5,925 nt of DNA, from positions 1-5,925 of the forward strand of contig JAFZXD010000049.1 in assembly GCA_017616955.1 (NCBI GenBank), read 5' to 3'. A program made the position numbers and the translations under genes. The stretch's first letter is position 1; every line of letters starts with the position of its first letter. Positions 1-5,402 of this stretch are shown piece after piece. The notes beneath the pieces are model-generated. The model saw nothing but the letters and a program-made list of their open reading frames with translations. It was not told the origin of the DNA and searched no databases. The stretch comes from Eubacterium sp. (lineage in GTDB: Bacteria > Bacillota > Clostridia > Lachnospirales > Lachnospiraceae).

Positions 1-1650
1 ATTCTGATCAAAAAGGCAAGTATTAAGTATTATGATGAGACTCTCACAAAATATAATGAGCCTTCCGGATTTATTTTCTACAGTGATAATCCTGATGTTG
101 CTACAGTTAATAATTCTGGTGTTATTACAGCTAAGAAAATATATGATAACGGATATTATGATGAGAAAAAGAAGAATAGTTGTTATATTTATGTGAGATC
201 ACATTCCGGAAATGTATCTAAGAGTATAAAGGTTACTGTTAGAAAGTCTAAAGAAGAAACATTCCCTACTGAACTTGAGATAATAGGAGATGAATATCTG
301 AATGTCGGTGGGGCATCAAAGACATATACTGTAAAGAATATACCTGCACTTTCAAATGAGAACGTTGAGTGGAGTATATCTGGTGGTTCGGCAACTCTTA
401 GACAAGAAGGTAACAAAGCTATTCTTACTCCTGTCAGACAGGGTAAAGTTACTATATCTGCCAGATCAGTACTCGGAAGTGTCAGAGAGACCAAGACAGT
501 TTATATTACAATTCCGACAAATGGTATAAAATTCTTGATGAAGAGTGCATCTGTAGAGATTGATTCTACGTATTCATTTGGATTCGAGTCAGATAATACT
601 CGTGAGAAGGGTATCTTCAGACCAAAATATAAAGATGCTAAAGAAGAGATTGTAATAGACGATCATGTGACATTTACAGTTGCAGATGGTTCTATTGCTC
701 AGATAGCATCGAGAAATGATGATGAGAATTATGGAACAAAAGTTGTTACTAATTCCGGATCAATATATGTTAAGGGATTAAAGGCAGGTAAGACAGTTAT
801 TACTGCGACAACAGAGAGTGGTGGAAAGACTGAGTTTACATTCTTTGTTACGAATAAGACCCTTAAGTCTATAAAGATTAAAGAAAAAGCTTCTGTAGAA
901 GCAGGTAAAAAGATTACGATTTCGGTTACAAAGACACCATCCGATTCGCTTGAAGGATATACATTTAGTTCATCTAATACTTCGGTTGCTACAGTAGATC
1001 CATATACAGGAGTAGTCACAGGTGTTAAAGAGGGAACTTGTGATATTGTTGTAGTATCTGATATCAAGAAGGTAATAGCTACATGTGAACTTACAGTAAC
1101 AAAGCGTACAAGTCCATCAGTATCTGATGATGGAAAGACAGTTACTGATGAATCAGGAAAGACATGGACTGTAGCAGATAAAGTTGAACCTTCACAGATA
1201 AAAAATAATAAGACTGTCACTGATAAAGTTGGTAAGTTTAAGATTACTAAGGTCGTAAAGAAAGCCGGTAAGTTAACAGGTGGTAATGTTACTTACATGG
1301 GACCTTATAACAAGAAGACCGCAAAGGCTACAGTGCCTAATAAGGTTAAGATTGGTGGAGTACAGTTTAATGTGACTGCTGTTGCTAACAATGCATTCAA
1401 GGGTTGTACAAAGCTTAAGAATGTTACAATAGGTACTAAGGTAACAAAGATTGGCGCTAAGGCATTCTTTGGGGATAAGAAGCTTTCAAAGGTTGTTATC
1501 AATAGTAAGAAGCTTAAGACTGTTGGTAGCGGTGCATTTAAGAATACATCAGCTAAGCTTAAGATTAAAGTTCCGAAGGCTAAGGTTGCTAAGTATACCA
1601 AGATGTTTAAGAAAGCAGGAATTGCTGACACAGCTAAGGTTACTAAGTAA
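1..1650 (+). CDS. Secreted Ig-like (Big_2) / BspA-type LRR surface protein, 3' part
   Basis: The frame is open from base 1 to a TAA at 1648-1650, giving 549 residues of a protein whose start lies outside the window. The GTG at 193 is only an internal valine codon. Four Ig-like modules follow one another at about residues 1-84 (partial), 92-171, 173-283 and 288-367. They carry typical Big_2 signatures such as 'SDNPDVATVNNSGVITA' and 'SSNTSVATVDPYTGVVTG'. After a polar linker with two diverged KTVTD repeats, residues about 455-525 hold BspA-type LRR units (NAFKGCTKLKNVTIG, KAFFGDKKLSKVVIN, GAFKNTSAKLKIKVP). A lysine-rich end follows. There is no LPXTG motif or C-terminal membrane anchor. Such proteins are normally exported adhesins or wall-associated structural proteins; that role and the location are inferred, because the signal peptide is not visible. 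The family assignment is firm but the exact function is not. Confidence 0.9.
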   Translation: MLIKKASIKYYDETLTKYNEPSGFIFYSDNPDVATVNNSGVITAKKIYDNGYYDEKKKNSCYIYVRSHSGNVSKSIKVTVRKSKEETFPTELEIIGDEYLNVGGASKTYTVKNIPALSNENVEWSISGGSATLRQEGNKAILTPVRQGKVTISARSVLGSVRETKTVYITIPTNGIKFLMKSASVEIDSTYSFGFESDNTREKGIFRPKYKDAKEEIVIDDHVTFTVADGSIAQIASRNDDENYGTKVVTNSGSIYVKGLKAGKTVITATTESGGKTEFTFFVTNKTLKSIKIKEKASVEAGKKITISVTKTPSDSLEGYTFSSSNTSVATVDPYTGVVTGVKEGTCDIVVVSDIKKVIATCELTVTKRTSPSVSDDGKTVTDESGKTWTVADKVEPSQIKNNKTVTDKVGKFKITKVVKKAGKLTGGNVTYMGPYNKKTAKATVPNKVKIGGVQFNVTAVANNAFKGCTKLKNVTIGTKVTKIGAKAFFGDKKLSKVVINSKKLKTVGSGAFKNTSAKLKIKVPKAKVAKYTKMFKKAGIADTAKVTK

Positions 1651-1679
1651 GATATAACATAGTTGATATTTAAAAATTC

Positions 1680-1716
1680 AAAGACTCGCTGTGTATAAAA
1701 ACACAGTGAGTCTTTT
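1680..1716 (+). terminator. Rho-independent terminator of the Ig/LRR gene
   Basis: A 15-bp stem (1680-1694 with 1701-1715, one G-U pair) closes a six-base ATAAAA loop. Only a short T run (1713-1716) follows, so termination may be less efficient than at the other two terminators in the window. It lies 29 bases after the stop codon. Confidence 0.8.
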
Positions 1717-1799
1717 GAGTTAGATGTGAATATTTACATAGATTTATTGCAAGTAGAATAATTGACTTCATTTTTTTCAATCTTTGAGAATATTTACTC

Positions 1800-1828
1800 T
1801 TGTTTTTGTGCCTCATATGGGGTATAAT
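1800..1828 (+). promoter_or_regulatory. Predicted sigma-A promoter of guaB
   Basis: A TTGTTT -35 element (1800-1805) is separated by 17 bases from a perfect TATAAT -10 element (1823-1828). Transcription would start near 1835, leaving a leader of about 77 nt before the ATG at 1912. A 10-bp direct repeat (GAATATTTAC) has one copy at 1788-1797, just upstream of the -35, and another 60 bp further upstream. Confidence 0.75.
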
Positions 1829-1868
1829 CTCAAAAATTCATAGTTGATTAAGAGTAAAGAATAAGAAT

Positions 1869-1889
1869 GATTCTTCGTGACGAAGAATT
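1869..1889 (+). promoter_or_regulatory. Small hairpin in the guaB leader
   Basis: TTCTTCG (1871-1877) pairs perfectly with CGAAGAA (1881-1887) across a TGA loop. Two more pairs (A-T and G-U) extend the stem to nine. It sits 11 bases before the AGGAGG ribosome binding site and has no T run, so it is not a terminator. It may protect the mRNA 5' end or bind a regulator. The pairing is visible; a function is inference. Confidence 0.5.
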
Positions 1890-1900
1890 CCCACAGAAAA

Positions 1901-1906
1901 AGGAGG
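1901..1906 (+). promoter_or_regulatory. Ribosome binding site fixing the guaB start
   Basis: A perfect AGGAGG lies five bases before the ATG at 1912. It decides the start in favour of 1912 over the in-frame ATG at 1867, which has no comparable site and would add 15 residues encoded across the leader hairpin. Confidence 0.9.
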
Positions 1907-1911
1907 AAGAC

Positions 1912-3420
1912 ATGGCAACTTATATCACAGAACCATCACACACATTTAACGAATACCTGCTTATACCGGGATACTCATCAAGTGAATGTATTCCCACAAA
2001 TGTAAGCCTCAAAACACCACTGGTTAAGTTTAAGAAGGGTGAGAAACCTGCTATAGAGATGTCAATACCTATGGTATCAGCCATCATGCAGTCAGTATCA
2101 GGTGAGAACCTGGCAATCGCTCTTGCTAAAGCAGGTGGTGTTTCTTTTATTTACGGTTCACAGAGTATAGAGGATGAAGCTGCCATGGTAGCAAGAGTTA
2201 AGGGTTATAAGGCCGGTTTTGTAAAGAGTGATTCAAATATCAGTCCTGACGCTACTCTTGGAGATATACTTGCGATGAAAGAGAAGTCCGGACATTCTAC
2301 AGTTGCAGTAACTGAAGATGGTACGGCAGAAGGAAAGCTTGTTGGTATAGTTTCAAGCAGAGACTATCGTCTGAGTCGTATGTCACTTGACCTTCAGGTT
2401 AAGGAATTCATGACACCTCTTGAGAAGCTTATAACAGCTCAGGATGGCATTTCCATATCAGAAGCAAATGACATCATCTGGGATAACAAGCTGAATTCTC
2501 TTCCAATCGTTGATAAAGACGGAAGACTTGTAAGTTTCGTATTCCGTAAGGATTATGATGAGCATAAGAAGAATCCGGGAGAACTCCTTGATTCTCAGAA
2601 GAGATATATTGTTGGTGCCGGAATCAATACAAGAGATTATGCTGAAAGAGTTCCTGCACTTATAGAAGCAGGTGCTGATGTTCTCTGTATAGATTCATCA
2701 GAAGGATTCTCTGCATGGCAGGAGATGACACTTAAGTGGATCAGAGAAAACTATGGTGATTCAGTTAAGGTTGGTGCCGGAAATGTTGTTGATAGAGAAG
2801 GATTCAGATTCCTCGCTGAATGCGGTGCAGACTTCATCAAAGTTGGTATCGGTGGTGAATCTATCTGTATTACAAGAGAGACTAAAGGTATCGGACGTGG
2901 ACAGGCTACAGCACTTATTGAGGTTTGTCAGGCAAGAGATGAATACTATGAAGAGACAGGTATTTATATCCCTGTATGTTCAGACGGTGGTATCGTATAC
3001 GATCATCACATCACACTTGCACTTGCTATGGGATCTGATTTCGTAATGCTTGGAAGATACTTTGCTAGATTTGATGAGAGCCCAACAGAGAAGCTTCTTG
3101 TTAATGGTAACTATGTAAAAGAGTATTGGGGAGAAGGTTCAAACCGTGCTCGTAACTGGCAGAGATATGATCTCGGTGGAGATAAGAAGCTTCACTTCGA
3201 AGAAGGTGTAGATTCATACGTACCTTATGCAGGACCACTTAAGGATAACGTTGACAGAACACTCAGCAAGGTTAAGTCAACTATGTGTAACTGCGGAGCG
3301 CTTACTATAAAAGAACTTCAGGAAAAGGCTAAGATTACACTTGTATCATCTACAAGTATCGTTGAAGGTGGTGCACACGACGTAATCCGTAAGGACAGCA
3401 GCAGAGAAGAAGTTCAGTAA
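1912..3420 (+). CDS. guaB: Inosine-5'-monophosphate dehydrogenase
   Basis: This 502-residue enzyme oxidises IMP to XMP with NAD+, the committed step of GMP synthesis in the cytoplasm. The (beta/alpha)8 catalytic barrel (about residues 1-100 and 220-502) is interrupted by a CBS pair at about 101-220. Visible active-site features are Asp261 in CIDSSEGFS, the GAGN loop (288-291), catalytic Cys319 in the SICITRE loop, the SDGG IMP-phosphate motif (357-360) and Arg382. The mobile flap carries the Arg418-Tyr419 dyad in NWQRYD, and Glu431 follows. The CBS pair and flap dyad separate it from GMP reductase. Lys310 and Glu431 are the residue types linked to mycophenolate resistance in non-mammalian enzymes. 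One oddity is Glu316 where the Cys loop normally has glycine (GGES instead of GxGS). The gene has its own promoter and terminator. The start at 1912 is set by the AGGAGG site. Confidence 0.97.
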   Translation: MATYITEPSHTFNEYLLIPGYSSSECIPTNVSLKTPLVKFKKGEKPAIEMSIPMVSAIMQSVSGENLAIALAKAGGVSFIYGSQSIEDEAAMVARVKGYKAGFVKSDSNISPDATLGDILAMKEKSGHSTVAVTEDGTAEGKLVGIVSSRDYRLSRMSLDLQVKEFMTPLEKLITAQDGISISEANDIIWDNKLNSLPIVDKDGRLVSFVFRKDYDEHKKNPGELLDSQKRYIVGAGINTRDYAERVPALIEAGADVLCIDSSEGFSAWQEMTLKWIRENYGDSVKVGAGNVVDREGFRFLAECGADFIKVGIGGESICITRETKGIGRGQATALIEVCQARDEYYEETGIYIPVCSDGGIVYDHHITLALAMGSDFVMLGRYFARFDESPTEKLLVNGNYVKEYWGEGSNRARNWQRYDLGGDKKLHFEEGVDSYVPYAGPLKDNVDRTLSKVKSTMCNCGALTIKELQEKAKITLVSSTSIVEGGAHDVIRKDSSREEVQ

Positions 3421-3455
3421 AAAGACTGAATATGAAAGAATAAACGGATATAATC

Positions 3456-3500
3456 AAAAACATGGCAGCTGAAATCTGATTTCAGTTGCCATGTTTTTTT
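3456..3500. terminator. Bidirectional terminator between guaB and the hydrolase gene
   Basis: A stem of about 15 bp (3461-3475 with 3479-3493, one G-U/G-T pair, CTG loop) is flanked by AAAAA (3456-3460) on the left and seven T (3494-3500) on the right. It therefore has a U run in both directions. It ends guaB transcription 36 bases after its stop codon and also ends the convergent hydrolase gene, whose TAA (3501-3499) overlaps the T run. Confidence 0.93.
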
Positions 3501-4437
3501 ATTCGGATAAACAGCGTCTGTTAATCCAGTCAACTATATCTGCATAAACATCTTCTTTATTTGGCTCATTAAGTATCTCGTGCCTGTCTTCCGGATATAA
3601 CTTGCATTCTATATCAGAAATACCGGCTTTAACATACTGCTGATATACTTTCTTAACGCCTTTACCAAGATTTCCGACAGGATCGAGCTCACCTGACGTG
3701 AGCAGGATAGGAAGTTCCTTTGGTATCATGTCTATATTCTTTCTCTGGTTATCAAAGAGAACAGTTGAAAGCAGTGCTTCATATCCGCTTAGAGTAAATG
3801 TGAACTGACATCTTGGGTCATGGTTGTATGATTCCATAATCACAGGATCACTGCAAACCCAGCTGTTTGTATTATCTATTCCGTGAAGGTCATACATTTT
3901 GTAAGGTGCGGTATATGTCATATCCTTTATCTTTTCACTGCGGAAATGCCATCCCTTAGCCTGCGCAGTTGAACGAACCATCATAAGTCCGCTTCTGACT
4001 ACCAGATCTGATTCAGCACCGGTTCCGACGATTATTGCACCGGCAAGTCCTTCTCCCTTCTGAGAGAGATATCTTCTGAGAAGATACGATCCCATACTGT
4101 GTCCCAGCATGATATAAGGGATATCGGGATATAGTCTTTGAGCATTTTTGCGCATCTTGTGAATATCCCTTACAAGGGATCTGGCAGGTGCCATCTCAGA
4201 TATAAATCCCCAATCTTCGATGCTGCGTATAGACTGTCCATGTCCCAGATGGTCGTGACCGAATACAACGAATCCCTGTTCGGTGAGATACTGAGCAAAC
4301 CCGTCGTATCTTTCTATGTATTCAACCATACCATGAATAAGCTGGATAACTGCTTTAGGTTGGCCGGAAGGCGACCACTGTACTGCATGTATATCAGTGA
4401 TACCATCACATGATAAAAATGTTAGATTTCTTTTCAT
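3499..4437 (-). CDS. Alpha/beta hydrolase, monoacylglycerol lipase / lysophospholipase-like
   Basis: This 312-residue protein matches the serine hydrolase family often called Hydrolase_4 or lysophospholipase L2/monoacylglycerol lipase. The HGMVEY segment (35-40) supplies the oxyanion region, and HDHLGHGQS (61-69) is the family's conserved loop. The nucleophile elbow GHSMG gives Ser114. Asp252 in SGELDPVG and His286 in EDRHEI complete the triad in the expected order. Residues about 140-220 would form the cap over the active site. No signal peptide or membrane segment is seen, so it is probably cytoplasmic. Likely substrates are monoacylglycerols, lysophospholipids or other short carboxyl esters, but the sequence cannot choose among them. 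The start is supported by GGGGAG eight bases upstream on the minus strand. It stands alone, convergent with guaB and divergent from the pilin gene. Confidence 0.9.
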   Translation of the reverse strand: MKRNLTFLSCDGITDIHAVQWSPSGQPKAVIQLIHGMVEYIERYDGFAQYLTEQGFVVFGHDHLGHGQSIRSIEDWGFISEMAPARSLVRDIHKMRKNAQRLYPDIPYIMLGHSMGSYLLRRYLSQKGEGLAGAIIVGTGAESDLVVRSGLMMVRSTAQAKGWHFRSEKIKDMTYTAPYKMYDLHGIDNTNSWVCSDPVIMESYNHDPRCQFTFTLSGYEALLSTVLFDNQRKNIDMIPKELPILLTSGELDPVGNLGKGVKKVYQQYVKAGISDIECKLYPEDRHEILNEPNKEDVYADIVDWINRRCLSE

Positions 4438-4445
4438 ATAGATTA

Positions 4446-4451
4446 CTCCCC
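4446..4451 (-). promoter_or_regulatory. Ribosome binding site of the hydrolase gene
   Basis: Read on the minus strand this is GGGGAG, eight bases before the ATG at 4437. It confirms that start. The leader hairpin ends only three bases away at 4455. Confidence 0.8.
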
Positions 4452-4454
4452 AAA

Positions 4455-4496
4455 GATAACATTTGAAATCAGATTTAATCTGTTTTATATGTTATC
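4455..4496 (-). promoter_or_regulatory. Large imperfect palindrome in the hydrolase leader
   Basis: GATAACAT (4455-4462) and ATGTTATC (4489-4496) are perfect complements. Inside them, AAA/TTT and CAGA/TCTG pairs continue the symmetry around about 4476. The 42-base element lies within the predicted transcript, between the promoter (4525-4553) and the ribosome binding site, and lacks a terminator-like T run in the minus direction. It could be an operator or an RNA hairpin controlling translation or stability. The symmetry is seen; the role is inferred. Confidence 0.6.
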
Positions 4497-4524
4497 TCAT
4501 TATAACGTTTATAAACCGATTATT

Positions 4525-4553
4525 ATTATACAATCATTAGAATCAGGATTCAA
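4525..4553 (-). promoter_or_regulatory. Predicted sigma-A promoter of the hydrolase gene
   Basis: On the minus strand, TTGAAT (4553-4548) lies 17 bases before a perfect TATAAT (4530-4525). The transcript would start near 4518, with a leader of about 80 nt containing the palindrome at 4455-4496. A second TATAAT at 4504-4499 has a poor -35 partner (AATAAT), so it is the weaker candidate. The odd-length palindrome AAATGT-A-ACATTT at 4558-4570 lies just upstream of the -35. Confidence 0.65.
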
Positions 4554-4625
4554 TTGTAAATGTAACATTTTACCAAGATTTATTGTGATTATTTATTAAA
4601 AAAGTATATTTCTTTATGATTTTTC

Positions 4626-4654
4626 TTGACAGCTTGAATTATTAATACGATAAT
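4626..4654 (+). promoter_or_regulatory. Strong predicted sigma-A promoter of the pilin-like gene
   Basis: A perfect TTGACA (4626-4631) lies 17 bases before GATAAT (4649-4654), which matches the -10 consensus at five of six positions. This is the best overall promoter match in the window. Transcription would start near 4661, giving an unusually long leader of about 115 nt. Confidence 0.85.
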
Positions 4655-4672
4655 GGGTGAGTATATATTTAT

Positions 4673-4729
4673 ACAAATCTGATTGATGCAATTAGGGTGA
4701 GAGCTAGGCGCATCGATGCGCAGATTTGT
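4673..4729 (+). ncRNA. Structured 5' leader of the pilin-like gene, family not recognised
   Basis: ACAAATCTG (4673-4681) and CAGATTTGT (4721-4729) form a perfect 9-bp outer stem. Inside it, ATTGATGC (4682-4689) can pair with GCATCGAT (4710-4717; eight pairs, one G-U), leaving a purine-rich loop. Alternatively, the perfect palindrome GCGCATCGATGCGC (4708-4721) can form its own hairpin, which excludes the inner stem. Two competing folds in a long leader are what a riboswitch or other cis-regulatory RNA might show. I do not recognise the core of c-di-GMP-I, c-di-GMP-II or other common riboswitches. The palindrome could instead be a DNA operator. Confidence 0.5.
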
Positions 4730-4736
4730 CGTAGTA

Positions 4737-4762
4737 TTTCGAAGTAATCAATTGTTTCGAAA
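4737..4762 (+). promoter_or_regulatory. Hairpin abutting the pilin ribosome binding site
   Basis: TTTCGAA (4737-4743) pairs perfectly with TTCGAAA (4756-4762) around a 12-base loop. The stem ends exactly where the GGTGGG ribosome binding site (4763-4768) begins. It could tune translation of the pilin. Loop bases TAAT (4745-4748) are complementary to ATTA (4691-4694) in the upstream leader loop, so a loop-loop contact is possible but unproven. Confidence 0.5.
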
Positions 4763-4768
4763 GGTGGG
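4763..4768 (+). promoter_or_regulatory. Ribosome binding site of the pilin-like gene
   Basis: GGTGGG, within AAAGGTGGG, is a one-mismatch Shine-Dalgarno eight bases before the ATG at 4777. It supports that start. Confidence 0.7.
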
Positions 4769-4776
4769 TACAGATT

Positions 4777-5253
4777 ATGAAGGATCTATCCAAAAACAAA
4801 GGTTTTTCGCTGGTCGAGCTCATTATAGTTGTTGCAATAATAACTGTTTTGGCCGCAGCAATCGCTCCTGCAGTAATCCGTTACATTGAGAAGTCGAGAG
4901 AATCTATTGACATTGATGCTTGTGATGAGATATTCCGTGCGATGTCGAATGAGCTTTTGTCGGATAAAGTGGTATTTGACAAGAGTGATCCGGCAGCTGA
5001 ATTCAGAGTTACTGTAACTCGTAGTGGATTGACAGTATCTACTATAGGAGTTACGGATGCTGATAAGCATACGGATTCTATTTTCAAGAGCCTTGGAATT
5101 GAAGCTGATTCAAGTAATCAGTTCTTTTCTTCCGGATTGAAAGCTAAGTCCAAGAGGGTTTCTGAAAATCAGACAGGTAATTCAACACAAACATACAGTG
5201 TGGTTCTTAGCGGATCAGGTGCGATGTCGAAAAACATCTATTTTCCTGAATAG
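4777..5253 (+). CDS. Type IV pilin-like protein with class III (prepilin) signal
   Basis: This 158-residue protein begins with a short basic leader (residues 1-9, ending KNKG) followed by FSLVELIIVVAII. That is the prepilin peptidase/N-methylation motif: cleavage is expected after Gly9, Phe10 becomes the methylated first residue, and Glu14 is the conserved Glu at +5. Residues about 11-32 form the hydrophobic helix used for membrane retention and fibre assembly. The mature part is about 149 residues. It has an amphipathic continuation to about 60, then a Ser/Thr/Asp-rich globular part with one cysteine (Cys49), so no disulfide within the chain is possible. It would act at the membrane/cell surface as a major or minor pilin or pseudopilin. 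The sequence does not distinguish these roles. No peptidase, ATPase or platform gene is nearby, and the gene is flanked by its own promoter and terminator. Confidence 0.9.
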   Translation: MKDLSKNKGFSLVELIIVVAIITVLAAAIAPAVIRYIEKSRESIDIDACDEIFRAMSNELLSDKVVFDKSDPAAEFRVTVTRSGLTVSTIGVTDADKHTDSIFKSLGIEADSSNQFFSSGLKAKSKRVSENQTGNSTQTYSVVLSGSGAMSKNIYFPE

Positions 5254-5268
5254 GAGAAAATGAGAGAG

Positions 5269-5301
5269 TAAACCGAGGCGTAGTCCTCGGTTTATTTTTT
5301 T
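5269..5301 (+). terminator. Rho-independent terminator of the pilin-like gene
   Basis: TAAACCGAGG (5269-5278) pairs perfectly with CCTCGGTTTA (5285-5294) around a six-base CGTAGT loop, followed by seven T (5295-5301). It lies 15 bases after the stop codon and shows that the pilin gene is transcribed alone. Confidence 0.93.
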
Positions 5302-5327
5302 GTTTTAGTTTTTCATAAATATATGAT
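5300..5327 (+). promoter_or_regulatory. Possible promoter of the membrane protein gene
   Basis: TTGTTT (5300-5305) is 16 bases from TATGAT (5322-5327), a five-of-six -10 match. It overlaps the end of the pilin terminator T run. The inverted repeat TTTAGTTT/AAACTAAA (5304-5311 and 5333-5340) brackets the -10 element and could be an operator. The region is AT-rich, so chance matches are likely. Confidence 0.45.
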
Positions 5328-5402
5328 ATATTAAACTAAACAAGTGGTTAATGGGTGTTATGCGCCTTTTATATTTCGTTTTTCGGAAGGTTGTTTAGAC
5401 AA

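Larger units (their letters stand above)
4438..4776. other. Divergent control region between hydrolase and pilin genes
   Basis: These 339 bases hold no coding frame that I can support. The left part carries the hydrolase ribosome binding site, leader palindrome and promoter (to 4553). The palindrome at 4558-4570 follows, then a very AT-rich stretch to about 4620. The right part carries the pilin promoter (4626-4654), a structured leader and its ribosome binding site. The two promoters fire away from each other, with their -35 elements about 70 bp apart. Confidence 0.7.

Noticed and set aside
193..195. GTG at 193 as the start of the Ig/LRR gene
   Set aside because: The same frame is open back to base 1 and encodes a good Ig-like module (YSDNPDVATVNNSG), with no ribosome binding site before 193. 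The gene is truncated by the window edge.
189..1631. Minus-strand frames at 189-494, 729-1220 and 1305-1631 under the surface protein gene
   Set aside because: They are antisense shadows of the real frame: no ribosome binding sites, no recognisable domains, and hydrophobic sequence arising from the complement of Lys/Thr-rich codons.
1451..1657. Plus-strand 68-codon frame overlapping the surface gene end
   Set aside because: Out-of-frame shadow of the LRR repeats; Arg/Leu-rich with no supporting signals.
1762..1791. TTGACT at 1762-1767 as an additional guaB -35 element
   Set aside because: No acceptable -10 lies 16-18 bases downstream, whereas TATAAT at 1823 pairs well with TTGTTT at 1800.
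1867..1911. ATG 1867 as the guaB start
   Set aside because: There is no good Shine-Dalgarno before it. The 15 extra residues are encoded by the leader hairpin and the AGGAGG site, and homologues begin at [15 protein letters not shown].
2753..3046. Plus-strand 97-codon frame inside guaB
   Set aside because: Out-of-frame shadow of a well-conserved enzyme; no start signals.
4138..4413. Plus-strand 91-codon frame opposite the hydrolase gene
   Set aside because: Antisense to a gene with a full catalytic triad; no ribosome binding site or domain.
4661..4776. c-di-GMP-I or -II riboswitch before the pilin gene
   Set aside because: The expected conserved cores are not visible, so I report only an unassigned structured leader.
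4786..5087. Minus-strand frames opposite the pilin-like gene
   Set aside because: Shadows of the pilin frame; the plus frame has the prepilin motif, promoter, ribosome binding site and terminator.
5260..5271. Three-codon ATG-AGA-GAG-TAA after the pilin stop, preceded by TAGGAG
   Set aside because: Chance arrangement at the foot of the terminator; not a meaningful coding unit.
5351..5398. 15-codon frame (ATG 5351 or 5360 to TAG 5398) as a leader peptide
   Set aside because: It has no convincing ribosome binding site and overlaps the likely ribosome binding site of the membrane protein gene. Too short to support.
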